64,000 bases of DNA from Acidimicrobiia bacterium. Lineage in GTDB: Bacteria; Acidobacteriota; Terriglobia; Bryobacterales; Bryobacteraceae. The DNA lies in assembly GCA_016871315.1 (NCBI GenBank), contig VFZE01000026.1:1-64000 (forward strand), written 5' to 3'. The notes below the pieces were generated by a model, which searched no databases, had not been told where the DNA came from, and worked only from the letters and a program-made list of their open reading frames with translations. The translations under genes and the position numbers were made by a program. This document shows positions 23,465 to 31,487 of the stretch, piece by piece (the stretch's first letter is position 1; each line of letters starts with the position of its first letter).

Positions 23465-24847
23465 ATGGCAAGAGAGTATGACCTGACTCCGCGCCGCGTA
23501 CCGCGGCTCGAGTCCCGTTACCGGCGCATCGTCACCGAACTCCCCGTCCCGGAATCGATTCCCGTGTTGGAGACACTCCACCGCATGGAGCCGGTGGCGA
23601 TGCGAGGACAGCCGCCCATTATCTGGGACCGCGCCGAGGGCTTTCAGGTCTTTGACGCCCACGGCAACTGCTGGATCGACTGGTCCAGCGGCGTCCTCAT
23701 CACCAACTGCGGCCACGGCCGCGAGGAAGTGGCTCAAGCGATCGTCGAGGCCGCCCAAAGCAAGCTGCTCACAACCTACTGCTTCCCCACACTCGCCCGC
23801 GCCAGGCTCGTCGAGAAACTTGGCACGATGTTTCCCGAACCACTGCGGAAAGTCTTCCTCCTGACAACAGGCTCGGAGGCCGTCGAGTGCGCCATCAAGC
23901 TCTGCCGCACCCATGGCCTCAAAACCGGCGGCCGCTCCAAGAGCGTGATTGTCAGCTATGAGAAGGCGTTCCATGGCCGGACCCTGGGCTCCCAGCAGGC
24001 CGGCGGCATTCCCGCTCTGAAGGAGTGGATCGTCAACCTCGACCCTGGCTTCGTGCAGGTTCCCTTTCCCGACGGCTTCCGCACCACGGATACAAGCTTT
24101 GAAGGGTTTCTCCGTGCACTTGCCGAGCAGGGCGTGGAGCCGACAACCGTGGCAGGCGTGCTGATGGAAACCTATCAGGGCGGCAGCGCCTCCTTCGCAC
24201 CCGTCGAGTACATGCAGAAGCTCCGCGAATGGTGCACTGGTCACCGCGCCCTCCTCGTACTCGACGAGGTCCAGGCCGGCTTCGGCCGCACCGGCACGAT
24301 GGCCGGTTTCGAGCATTACGGCATCGTGCCCGACTTGAGCACTTGGGGCAAGGGGATTTCCAGTTCGCTGCCGTTGTCGGCCGTCATCGGCCGGCCCGAG
24401 ATCATGGACCTTCACCCGGCTGGCAGCATGACCTCCACTCACACCGGCAACCCCATCTGCTGCGCCGCGGCCCTGGCCAACCTCGAACTGATCGAAAAAG
24501 AAGAGCTCGCCGGGAACGCCGCACGCATGGGAGTGATCCTGTTCGAGCGTCTCGAGAAGATGAAGCAGCTGTTCCCCCAGATTGGATGGGTGGACGGCAA
24601 GGGACTGGTCGCCGGCGTGGCCTGCGTCAAGCCGGGCTCGATCGAACCCGACGCCGATGTGGCCTGGGCCACCATCCATCGCTGCCTGGAAAAGGGCGTG
24701 CTCATGTTCTCCCCCGTCGGCTTCGGCGGCGCAACCATCAAAATCTGCCCGCCGCTGGTGATCACCGAAGCTGCGCTGATTGAAAGTCTTGACGCATTCG
24801 AGCAGGCATTTTCGGAAGCGGTGAACAGCGAACAGGCCGCCGCCTGA
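23465..24847 (+). CDS. class III PLP-dependent aminotransferase
   Basis: The 460-residue product is a fold-type I aminotransferase of the acetylornithine/4-aminobutyrate group. It has LTTGSEAVECAIKL, the cofactor-binding LVLDEVQAGFGRTG and the Schiff-base lysine K296 in STWGKGIS. These enzymes move an omega or alpha amino group to an oxoacid. Exact substrates cannot be inferred. Two genes follow closely (a dehalogenase-like HAD and a Gfo/Idh oxidoreductase), which suggests an amino-sugar or similar catabolic operon. Confidence 0.93.
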   Translation: MAREYDLTPRRVPRLESRYRRIVTELPVPESIPVLETLHRMEPVAMRGQPPIIWDRAEGFQVFDAHGNCWIDWSSGVLITNCGHGREEVAQAIVEAAQSKLLTTYCFPTLARARLVEKLGTMFPEPLRKVFLLTTGSEAVECAIKLCRTHGLKTGGRSKSVIVSYEKAFHGRTLGSQQAGGIPALKEWIVNLDPGFVQVPFPDGFRTTDTSFEGFLRALAEQGVEPTTVAGVLMETYQGGSASFAPVEYMQKLREWCTGHRALLVLDEVQAGFGRTGTMAGFEHYGIVPDLSTWGKGISSSLPLSAVIGRPEIMDLHPAGSMTSTHTGNPICCAAALANLELIEKEELAGNAARMGVILFERLEKMKQLFPQIGWVDGKGLVAGVACVKPGSIEPDADVAWATIHRCLEKGVLMFSPVGFGGATIKICPPLVITEAALIESLDAFEQAFSEAVNSEQAAA

Positions 24848-24854
24848 GCCCGTC

Positions 24855-25634
24855 ATGGCAATGAGCCGCCGAAGCATGCTCGCCTCCGCCGCCGTGCTGC
24901 CCTGGAACCCCTCCGGCGCCGCGGACGGTGTGAGCGCGCTCACCTTCGACGTTTTCGGAACCGTCGTTGACTGGCGCGGCTCCATCATCGCCGAAGGCGC
25001 CGCCTTCAACCGCGCTCGCGGGAAAAGGATCGACTGGGCTCGCTTTGCCGACCGCTGGCGCGCAGGCTACGGCCCTTCCATGAACCTGGTCCGCAAGGGC
25101 GAATTGCCTTGGATGACCATCGACCAGCTCCACCGCCGCGTCCTGGATCAGTTGCTCGTGGAGTTCCAACTCGAGGATCTCGATGAAGCTGCCAGGGATC
25201 ACCTGAACCGTGCCTGGCACCGCTTGAAGCCGTGGCCCGACGGCGTCGCCGGTCTCACCCGCCTCAAGAAGAAGTTCATCATCGCCACCCTTTCCAACGG
25301 CAACGTCGCCCTGCTGACCAACATGGCCAAAAACGCCGGACTCCCTTGGGACTGCATCCTCTCGGCCGAACTGGCCCGCCACTATAAGCCCGACCCGGAA
25401 GCCTACCTCACCGCCGCCAGCCTCCTCGGGCTCAAGCCCGCCCAAGTCATGATGGTCGCCGCGCATAAGGGCGACCTGAAGGCTGCCAAGGCCGTAGGTT
25501 TCCACACAGCATTCGTGCCGCGCCCAAAGGAATACGGGCCAGACCGCGAGCCGGAAACCAAGCCCGACGAAAGTTGTGAAATCGTGGCCCGCGATTTCCT
25601 CGACCTCGCCAACCAGTTAGGAGCCCCTAAGTGA
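24855..25634 (+). CDS. haloacid dehalogenase type II-like HAD hydrolase with N-terminal export-like sequence
   Basis: The 259-residue product starts MAMSRRSMLASAAVLPW, which looks like a short twin-arginine or Sec leader. It continues LTFDVFGTVVDWR with the nucleophile Asp32. The motif FDVFGTVVDWR and the later SNGNVALL and HKGDLKAA blocks match L-2-haloacid dehalogenase-like HADs. True dehalogenation is unproven; many homologues are phosphatases. It sits seven bases after the aminotransferase and overlaps the next gene as GTGA. Confidence 0.87.
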   Translation: MAMSRRSMLASAAVLPWNPSGAADGVSALTFDVFGTVVDWRGSIIAEGAAFNRARGKRIDWARFADRWRAGYGPSMNLVRKGELPWMTIDQLHRRVLDQLLVEFQLEDLDEAARDHLNRAWHRLKPWPDGVAGLTRLKKKFIIATLSNGNVALLTNMAKNAGLPWDCILSAELARHYKPDPEAYLTAASLLGLKPAQVMMVAAHKGDLKAAKAVGFHTAFVPRPKEYGPDREPETKPDESCEIVARDFLDLANQLGAPK

Positions 25635-26854
25635 AGCAACCCGAGATCGTGATGGTCGGCGGCGGCATGATCGCCCACGATCAGATCCTGCCATCTCTTT
25701 ACCAATTGCAAAGACTCGGCCGCATCGGACCGATTACCGTCTGCGCACAGCATCATCGCACCGTCCGCGCGCTGGCCGAGAACGAGATGATCGGCAAAGC
25801 TTTCCCCGGCCATTCCTTCCGCCCACTGCCGGGTCCGGATGCCGGCTCCACGCCACAACCGGAGCTATATAAGGACGCCATCGCCGCTCTCCCGCCCCGC
25901 CAGATCGTGATCGCGGCGGTTCCCGACCAACTCCATCACGAAGTGATCATGACCGCGCTGCGCCATGATCAGCATGTGCTGGCAGTAAAGCCTCTCGTCC
26001 TCAGTCTCCAGGAAGCCCGCGAAATTGAGAACCAAGCGCGCGCACGCAAGCTGCTGGTCGGCGTCGAGTATCACAAGCGCTTCGACGACCGCAGCCTCCT
26101 TGCCCGCCGCCGCTACCGCGCCGGCATGTTCGGCGAATTCAAGCTCGGCACGGCTCGTTTGATGGAGAAGTGGTACTACCGCCACTCCAACTTTCAGAAC
26201 TGGTTCACCTGCGAGAACACCGACTCGTTCACCTACATCGGCTGCCACTACACGGACCTAGTTCACTTCGTCACCGGCCTGCTGCCCGTCTCCGTCTCCG
26301 TCTACGGCATTAAGGACAAGTTTCCCAACGGCAACGAAGGCTATCTCTACACCGACGCCCGCGTCATCTGGAACAACGGCGCCTGCCTCAACGTCCAGAA
26401 CTCGCTCAGCTTTCCCGATGAGGGGCCAGGCTCCAATACCCAGGGCATCACGATGTACTTTTCCGACGGCGCACGCGGCGCCTGGCTTGACCACTCCGAC
26501 CAATACCGCGGCCTGCGGTACTGCTACACGCAGCGCCCCGATTCCCCCGGCGCCACCACATTCAGCGAACCAAGCACTGAATATTTCCAGTACCTCGAAT
26601 CCCCGTCCGGCGGCCTGCAGCCGGCCGGCTACGGCTACCGTTCGGTGGAGGCGATCATCGCCGCCATCCAGCGCGTCGAAGCCGCCCCCGAAGCCGAACG
26701 CGCAGCGCTCCTCACAGAAATCGACCATCTCGGCATCATCGCCACCCCCGCCAACAGCAGCTACAACGAAGCCGTCACCGAAGCGGCCAGGCTATCGATC
26801 TTGAACGGCGGCCGCGAAGCCGTCATCGAAGCCGGCAGCGTACGTCTGCGCTAG
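25631..26854 (+). CDS. Gfo/Idh/MocA-family oxidoreductase
   Basis: The 407-residue product has a Rossmann start IVMVGGGMIAHDQILPS, the EKP-like motif LAVKPLVLSLQEA, and GVEYHKRFDDR with the usual catalytic region. These NAD(P)-dependent enzymes oxidise or isomerise sugars and inositols. In the EKP motif the glutamate is replaced (AVKPL), as in several subfamilies. GTG at 25631 overlaps the preceding TGA, so it is coupled to the HAD gene and ends the operon. Confidence 0.92.
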   Translation: MKQPEIVMVGGGMIAHDQILPSLYQLQRLGRIGPITVCAQHHRTVRALAENEMIGKAFPGHSFRPLPGPDAGSTPQPELYKDAIAALPPRQIVIAAVPDQLHHEVIMTALRHDQHVLAVKPLVLSLQEAREIENQARARKLLVGVEYHKRFDDRSLLARRRYRAGMFGEFKLGTARLMEKWYYRHSNFQNWFTCENTDSFTYIGCHYTDLVHFVTGLLPVSVSVYGIKDKFPNGNEGYLYTDARVIWNNGACLNVQNSLSFPDEGPGSNTQGITMYFSDGARGAWLDHSDQYRGLRYCYTQRPDSPGATTFSEPSTEYFQYLESPSGGLQPAGYGYRSVEAIIAAIQRVEAAPEAERAALLTEIDHLGIIATPANSSYNEAVTEAARLSILNGGREAVIEAGSVRLR

Positions 26855-26874
26855 GTTGACATCACTTTCATGGC

Positions 26875-26893
26875 GTATTACAGTTGGTAATAC
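26875..26893 (+). promoter_or_regulatory. operator palindrome over the -10 region of the RHH-VapC locus
   Basis: GTATTAC (26875-26881) and GTAATAC (26887-26893) are perfect seven-base arms around AGTTG. The right arm contains TAATAC, a -10 hexamer ending eight bases before the antitoxin ATG. A TTGACA lies further up at 26856-26861 but is badly spaced for either possible -10. A repressor dimer bound here would block the promoter, which fits autoregulation by the RHH antitoxin. Confidence 0.55.
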
Positions 26894-26901
26894 GAAATAC
26901 G

Positions 26902-27162
26902 ATGACGATCCGGACCGTGAGACTCGACGACGAAGACGAAGCCACCCTGCGTCAAATCCGGGACGCCACAGGCTTGCCCATTTCCGAAGCGCTGAAGCAG
27001 GGGCTCCGTTCTTTGAAAAGGCAGGTCCGGGACGAATCGGGGCATCACCCGTATGACCTCTATGAGCGGCTCGATCTCGGCCCGGGTGGATATGCCACCG
27101 CACCGTCAACCGAGACCCGGCGCGGGATGGCCGCGGCGCTTCGCAAGAAGCGGCGGAAATGA
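26902..27162 (+). CDS. ribbon-helix-helix antitoxin (VapB-like)
   Basis: The 86-residue product starts MTIRTVRLDDEDEATLRQI, followed by RDATGLPISEALKQGLR: a beta strand and two helices typical of RHH DNA-binding antitoxins. The C-terminal half (HHPYDLYERLDLGPGGYA) is the sort of extended tail that wraps the toxin. The stop overlaps the PIN toxin start as ATGA. The operator palindrome directly upstream supports self-repression. A start at 26884 would include six residues read from the operator and was rejected. Confidence 0.88.
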   Translation: MTIRTVRLDDEDEATLRQIRDATGLPISEALKQGLRSLKRQVRDESGHHPYDLYERLDLGPGGYATAPSTETRRGMAAALRKKRRK

Positions 27163-27572
27163 TCCTCGTCGAAACCGGGCCGTTGGTTGCCCTCTTCGAT
27201 CCACAGGACGAACAGCACAATCGATGCCGGCGAGCTCTGAAGGAAATCCGTGAGGCTATATTCACCACAACCCCCGTGCTCACCGAGGCGTTCCATATAC
27301 TCGGACCAGCCAGCATCGGCTCCGACCGCTTGAGGGAGTTCGTGGCATGCAATGGGCTGTCCGTGTGGTTCCTCGACCGGGCTTGGCTCACTCGAGCCTT
27401 CGAACTGATGGAGCTATACGCGGATCACCCGATGGACCTGGCGGACGCATCGTTGATTTCGGCCGCCGAAGCGCTGGGCACAAGGAAAGTCTTCACCATC
27501 GATCGTAAAGACTTCCAGACCTACCGCGTTCGCCGGGGACATCGCCATTACCCTGTGGAGATCGTCTCCTGA
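27159..27572 (+). CDS. vapC: VapC-like PIN-domain toxin with Glu at the first catalytic position
   Basis: The 137-residue product is of normal PIN length. It starts MILVETGPLVALFDPQD, has the second acidic position in VLTEAFHIL and the third in HPMDLADASLISAAE, and ends IDRKDFQTYRVRRG. VapC toxins are metal-dependent RNases that cut tRNA or rRNA. The first acidic residue, normally Asp in VxTGPLV, is Glu5 here. That may keep metal binding but lower activity. It is coupled to the RHH gene by a four-base overlap. Confidence 0.88.
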   Translation: MILVETGPLVALFDPQDEQHNRCRRALKEIREAIFTTTPVLTEAFHILGPASIGSDRLREFVACNGLSVWFLDRAWLTRAFELMELYADHPMDLADASLISAAEALGTRKVFTIDRKDFQTYRVRRGHRHYPVEIVS

Positions 27573-27580
27573 AGTACCCA

Positions 27581-28489
27581 CTACTTCCAATACGGCGCCA
27601 CATTACCCTCAATCTGCTTCAACTCCTCTACACTCAGCGGCAACCTTCGAAAAACCTGCCACGCCCCAGGCGGCGGCGCATCTGATGCATACAACAACCG
27701 CTCCATTCCTATTGTCCGCAGTTGCCGCTGCAGCGTCTCCTTCTTCGACTCCCACCTCGTGACCGATACATCAAAGTAAAGGAGCTTTGTTCGTGGATCG
27801 TTGGCCGCAATCGCCTCGACGAAAACAGCCAGCGCTTGGTCGACACCCTCATCCTCATAGCGCCCGGCGCTTGCCAGATGCGCGACCTGAACCACAACAT
27901 CCTTGGCCTCCGGCAGCACGCTTTCCAGGAAAACACGGGCCTGTCTTTCTCCCCACGGCCGCCCGTGGTCTATGTTCGGCCGGATGTGCGCCACAATCGC
28001 CATCCGATGCCGGTTCGCCGCCGCGAACACCCGCCGCATTTGTTCGACATGCCCGGGCTTGTCCAACTCCACGTCGGAATTGCCGAAGTGCAGCTTTAAC
28101 CCTCGCCGCAGCCTCGCATCCCCGGCGCACCGGTCTATCTCCGGCAGAGCATACTCCTTCAGCGGATTGACGCCGCAGAACGCGACAAGCCTGTCCGGGA
28201 AAAGCGCCGCCTGCGCGCCGGTCCAGTCGTTCTCCTCCCTCACCCGCTCATACTCATTCGCAACCGCCGCACGGAATGGGTTGCCGAACTGGTAGGCAAC
28301 CGACAGCAGCAGGCCACGCCGGATTCCCGCCTCGTCCATTTGGCGGATCAACTGCTCCGCATTGAGAGCGAACCCCGGCGGAGGATCCTTCGCGATTCGC
28401 AACAGATGCAGATGATGATCCACCGCCGGCTGCGCAAATAGCGGCCCTGCGCCGGCGAGCCCAAGAATCATTGCTATCCACCGCTTCAT
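27581..28489 (-). CDS. exported amidohydrolase_2-family metal-dependent hydrolase
   Basis: The 302-residue product has a signal peptide (IAMILGLAGAGPLFAQ). The mature part is a TIM-barrel hydrolase of the amidohydrolase-2 kind: DHHLHL gives the first metal histidines, and GLKLHFGNSD, AIVAHIRPN and LYASDAPP give later ligands. It could act as a lactonase or decarboxylase-type enzyme in the periplasm. The start at 28489 (MKRW) is preferred because the longer frame begins with promoter-like sequence. Confidence 0.87.
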   Translation of the reverse strand: MKRWIAMILGLAGAGPLFAQPAVDHHLHLLRIAKDPPPGFALNAEQLIRQMDEAGIRRGLLLSVAYQFGNPFRAAVANEYERVREENDWTGAQAALFPDRLVAFCGVNPLKEYALPEIDRCAGDARLRRGLKLHFGNSDVELDKPGHVEQMRRVFAAANRHRMAIVAHIRPNIDHGRPWGERQARVFLESVLPEAKDVVVQVAHLASAGRYEDEGVDQALAVFVEAIAANDPRTKLLYFDVSVTRWESKKETLQRQLRTIGMERLLYASDAPPPGAWQVFRRLPLSVEELKQIEGNVAPYWK

Positions 28490-28571
28490 AGCCCTACAAT
28501 ACAGCACACCCATACCTGCGTTAAGCTGTTATCAAAGGCTTTCGAGCCACTTCTCGTTAGTCCTCTTATCC

Positions 28572-30761
28572 ATGACCGCCGAGGGTAGCGCCACTGTTTC
28601 CGTTGATCAGCTCTATGAAGAGCTGGAATCCAAGCTGCGGCAGGCGCGCCCCAACGAAGACCTCACTCCTTTAAAAGAGGCATTCGACTTCGCACACGGC
28701 CTGCACAAGGACCAGTTCCGCGATTCCGGCGAACCCTACATGGTCCACCCGCTACGGGTCACCCATATCCTGGCTGACATGCAGCTTGACCTCGTCACGC
28801 TCGAGACCGGTCTGCTGCACGACGTCGTCGAAGACACCTCGATCAAGATCGAGGAGATCCGCAAACGCTTCGGCGACGAGGTTGCCCATTGCGTCGACGG
28901 GGTCACCAAGCTCAGCAAGGTGCAGATCTACTCGCGCGAAGAGCGGCAGGCCGAAAGCGTACGCAAGATGCTGCTCGCCATGGTCGGCGACATCCGCGTG
29001 ATTCTCGTCAAGCTCGCGGACCGCCTGCACAACATGCGCACGCTCGGCTCGCTTTCCCCCGAACGCCAGCAACGCATCGGCCAGGAGACGCTGGAGATCT
29101 ACGCGCCCATCGCGCACCGCCTCGGGATGGGCAAGATGCGCGGCGAACTGGAAGACCTCGGTTTCCGCTACTCCGACCCGGAGGCCTGGGAGGATCTCTC
29201 CCGCCAGATCGAAGCCAAGCGCCTTTCCTCCAATGAATTCCTGCAGCAGATGCGCCAGACCATCGTCGTCAAGCTTTCCCGCGAGCACATTCCCGCGCAA
29301 GTGGAAGGCCGCATCAAGCGCGTTTACTCGGTCCATCAGAAGATCCGCCGCCAGCGCATCGGGCTTGAGCAGGTGTACGACATTCTCGGCCTCCGGATCG
29401 TCACCGATTCGGTAAAGAACTGTTATGCGGCGCTCGGCGTCATTCACAACGAGTGGCACCCGATTCCCGGACGCATCAAGGACTTCATCGCCATCCCGCG
29501 CCCTAATCTCTATCAATCGCTCCACACCTCGGTGATCGGGCCCGGCGGGGTCCCTTTCGAAATTCAGATCCGCACCGAGGAGATGCACCGCATCGCCGAA
29601 GAAGGCATCGCCGCCCACTGGAAATACAAAGAAGGCAAGCGCGGGATGACGCAAGACGATCAGCGCATGGCCTGGCTGCGTCAGCTGGTCGAATGGCAGC
29701 GCGAGATGCGCGACCCGGGCGACTTCATGTCCACCTTCAAGGTGGATCTTTACCGGGAAGAAGTTTACTGCTTCACCCCGCGCGGCAAGGTCATCGTCCT
29801 GCCTCGCGACTCCACTCCGATCGATTTTGCTTACGCCATCCATACCGATATCGGCCACACCTGCGTCGGCGCCAAGGTCAACGGCCGTATCGTTCCGCTG
29901 CGCACAGCGCTGCGCAACGGCGATGTGGTGGAAATCCTCACCCAAGCCGGCCACGCACCTTCCAAGGACTGGCTTTCCGTTGTTAAGACCTCGCGCGCGC
30001 GGAACAAGATCCGCCACGTCATCAACGCCACCGAACGCGAGCGCGCCATCGAGATCGGCCAGAAGAGCCTTGAAAAGGAGGCCCGCCGCCTCGGCGTCAC
30101 GCTCAGCCGCGTCTCGAAGGAGGATCTCGAAAAAGCCATCTCCGATTACGGCTGCAGCAAGCTCGAGGACCTTCACGCCTCCCTCGGGTACGGCAAATTC
30201 TCCGCCCGCCAGGTTCTCCAGCGCTTCGCATCACCGGCCCAGCAAGCCGAGCCGGAACCGGAAGTAGCCAAGCCGGCGGAGGCGCTGCCGCGCGACGGAA
30301 AGGACTCCGACCTGGTCATCCGCGTCAAGGGCATGGCCGACCTGCTCATCTACCGCGCGGGCTGCTGCAATCCGATCCGCGGCGAACCGATCGTCGGCTA
30401 CATCACGCGCGGCAAGGGCGTCGGCGTACACGCCACCACGTGCCCCAACGTCACCAGCCTCCTCTACGATGCCGATCGCAAGATCGACGTCGAATGGGCG
30501 CGCGCCGGCGGCGACACTTTTCCCGTGCACCTCAACGTCTACGCCGAGGATCGTCCCGGCATCCTCAACCAGCTCACTTCCATCCTCACGCATGAGGACT
30601 CCAATATCCGGAGCCTCGAGGCCAGCACCGACGACCGCCGCGGCGGCGATTGCGCGATGGTGGACATGCGCATCGAGGTTCGCGACAAGAAACAACTGGA
30701 AAGGATCATGTCCGCCATGCGCCGCCTCTCCGGCATCCGCGACGTGGAGCGTGTCCAATGA
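28572..30761 (+). CDS. rel: bifunctional (p)ppGpp synthetase/hydrolase (RelA/SpoT homologue)
   Basis: The 729-residue product has all domains of a long Rel/SpoT enzyme. The HD hydrolase domain (about residues 30-180) has GLLHDVVEDT. The synthetase domain (about 240-350) has FIAIPRPNLYQSLHTSV. A TGS domain (about 390-450) follows, then a C-terminal ACT domain (about 650-729) with YAEDRPGILNQLTSIL. With both active sites apparently intact it should make and degrade the alarmone in response to uncharged tRNA and other stress. The ATG overlaps no upstream gene; its stop overlaps the next start. Confidence 0.96.
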   Translation: MTAEGSATVSVDQLYEELESKLRQARPNEDLTPLKEAFDFAHGLHKDQFRDSGEPYMVHPLRVTHILADMQLDLVTLETGLLHDVVEDTSIKIEEIRKRFGDEVAHCVDGVTKLSKVQIYSREERQAESVRKMLLAMVGDIRVILVKLADRLHNMRTLGSLSPERQQRIGQETLEIYAPIAHRLGMGKMRGELEDLGFRYSDPEAWEDLSRQIEAKRLSSNEFLQQMRQTIVVKLSREHIPAQVEGRIKRVYSVHQKIRRQRIGLEQVYDILGLRIVTDSVKNCYAALGVIHNEWHPIPGRIKDFIAIPRPNLYQSLHTSVIGPGGVPFEIQIRTEEMHRIAEEGIAAHWKYKEGKRGMTQDDQRMAWLRQLVEWQREMRDPGDFMSTFKVDLYREEVYCFTPRGKVIVLPRDSTPIDFAYAIHTDIGHTCVGAKVNGRIVPLRTALRNGDVVEILTQAGHAPSKDWLSVVKTSRARNKIRHVINATERERAIEIGQKSLEKEARRLGVTLSRVSKEDLEKAISDYGCSKLEDLHASLGYGKFSARQVLQRFASPAQQAEPEPEVAKPAEALPRDGKDSDLVIRVKGMADLLIYRAGCCNPIRGEPIVGYITRGKGVGVHATTCPNVTSLLYDADRKIDVEWARAGGDTFPVHLNVYAEDRPGILNQLTSILTHEDSNIRSLEASTDDRRGGDCAMVDMRIEVRDKKQLERIMSAMRRLSGIRDVERVQ

Positions 30762-31111
30762 CCACGCCCGTTCTGGACCCCGAGCATATCGCCATCTCCA
30801 AATCGAAAGGCATCAAGATCGACTGGAAGGACGGCCATCACAGCGATTACCCGCTTGCACTGCTCCGCGACCAGTGCCCTTGCGCCACCTGCACCGGCGC
30901 TCACGGCACCGAACCTCAAAAGACGGATTACTCCAAGCCTGACAGCTCACCGTTCCCCATGTTCAAGCCCGCGCTCAAGATGCTCAACGTCGAACCGGTC
31001 GGCAACTACGCCATCCGCATCCATTGGAGCGACGGCCACAATTCCGGTATTTACTCGTGGGAACATTTCCGCGGAATTTGTCCTTGCCGTCAGTGCGCCT
31101 CCGGTTCGTGA
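30758..31111 (+). CDS. DUF971-domain protein (gamma-butyrobetaine hydroxylase N-terminal-like)
   Basis: The 117-residue product contains ISKSKGIKIDWKDGHHSDYP, DQCPCATC and a matching GICPCRQC near the end. The W-x-D-GH and the two CPCxxC blocks match the DUF971 domain, a small Zn- or Fe-S-binding fold that also forms the N-terminus of gamma-butyrobetaine hydroxylases. Stand-alone bacterial copies are often near Fe-S or Mrp genes. Here the start overlaps the rel stop (ATGA), so its synthesis is tied to the stringent-response enzyme. Confidence 0.9.
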   Translation: MTTPVLDPEHIAISKSKGIKIDWKDGHHSDYPLALLRDQCPCATCTGAHGTEPQKTDYSKPDSSPFPMFKPALKMLNVEPVGNYAIRIHWSDGHNSGIYSWEHFRGICPCRQCASGS

Positions 31112-31123
31112 TATCTTTCCCCC

Positions 31124-31474
31124 ATGCGAACCTTAGTTTTTCTCTTACTGACGGGAGGGTTGGCGCTTGCCGCCGACATATCCGGCAAGTGGGTTTTTCA
31201 AGTGGAAACCAGCGGCGGCTCGGGCTCGCCGACGTTCATCATAAAGCAGGATGGCGAGAAGCTTTCCGGCTCCTATTCCGGAGCGTTGGGAGAAGCGAAG
31301 ATCCGAGGCTCTGTAAAAGGCGAAGAGGTCACGATCGAGTTCGATGCCGAAGGCGGAGGCCAAAGCGCCGTCATCACTTACAAGGGCAAGATCGAAAGCC
31401 CGAAGAAAATGAGCGGCACCGTCAAAATGGCCACCTTCGCCGCAGGCACGTGGACGGGAACCAAACAGGAGTAG
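31124..31474 (+). CDS. small exported beta-sheet protein of unknown function
   Basis: The 116-residue product starts MRTLVFLLLTGGLALAADIS, a clear signal peptide. The mature part alternates hydrophobic and charged residues (GKWVFQVETSGGSGSP, KLSGSYSGALGEAKI, VTIEFDAEGGGQ) in a way that suggests a small all-beta, lipocalin-like barrel. No catalytic motif was seen. TATCTT ends six bases before its ATG, so it may have its own leaderless transcript even though it follows the DUF971 gene by 12 bases. Confidence 0.78.
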   Translation: MRTLVFLLLTGGLALAADISGKWVFQVETSGGSGSPTFIIKQDGEKLSGSYSGALGEAKIRGSVKGEEVTIEFDAEGGGQSAVITYKGKIESPKKMSGTVKMATFAAGTWTGTKQE

Positions 31475-31487
31475 TGCCAGCGCGATC

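Noticed and set aside
22086-23468. Long minus-strand open frames across the histidine kinase
   Set aside because: These are antisense shadows of a gene with complete kinase and receiver motifs.
26856-26861. TTGACA as the -35 of the RHH-VapC promoter
   Set aside because: Its distance to the two possible -10 hexamers is about 14 or 26 bases, outside the normal range; it was kept only as a note.
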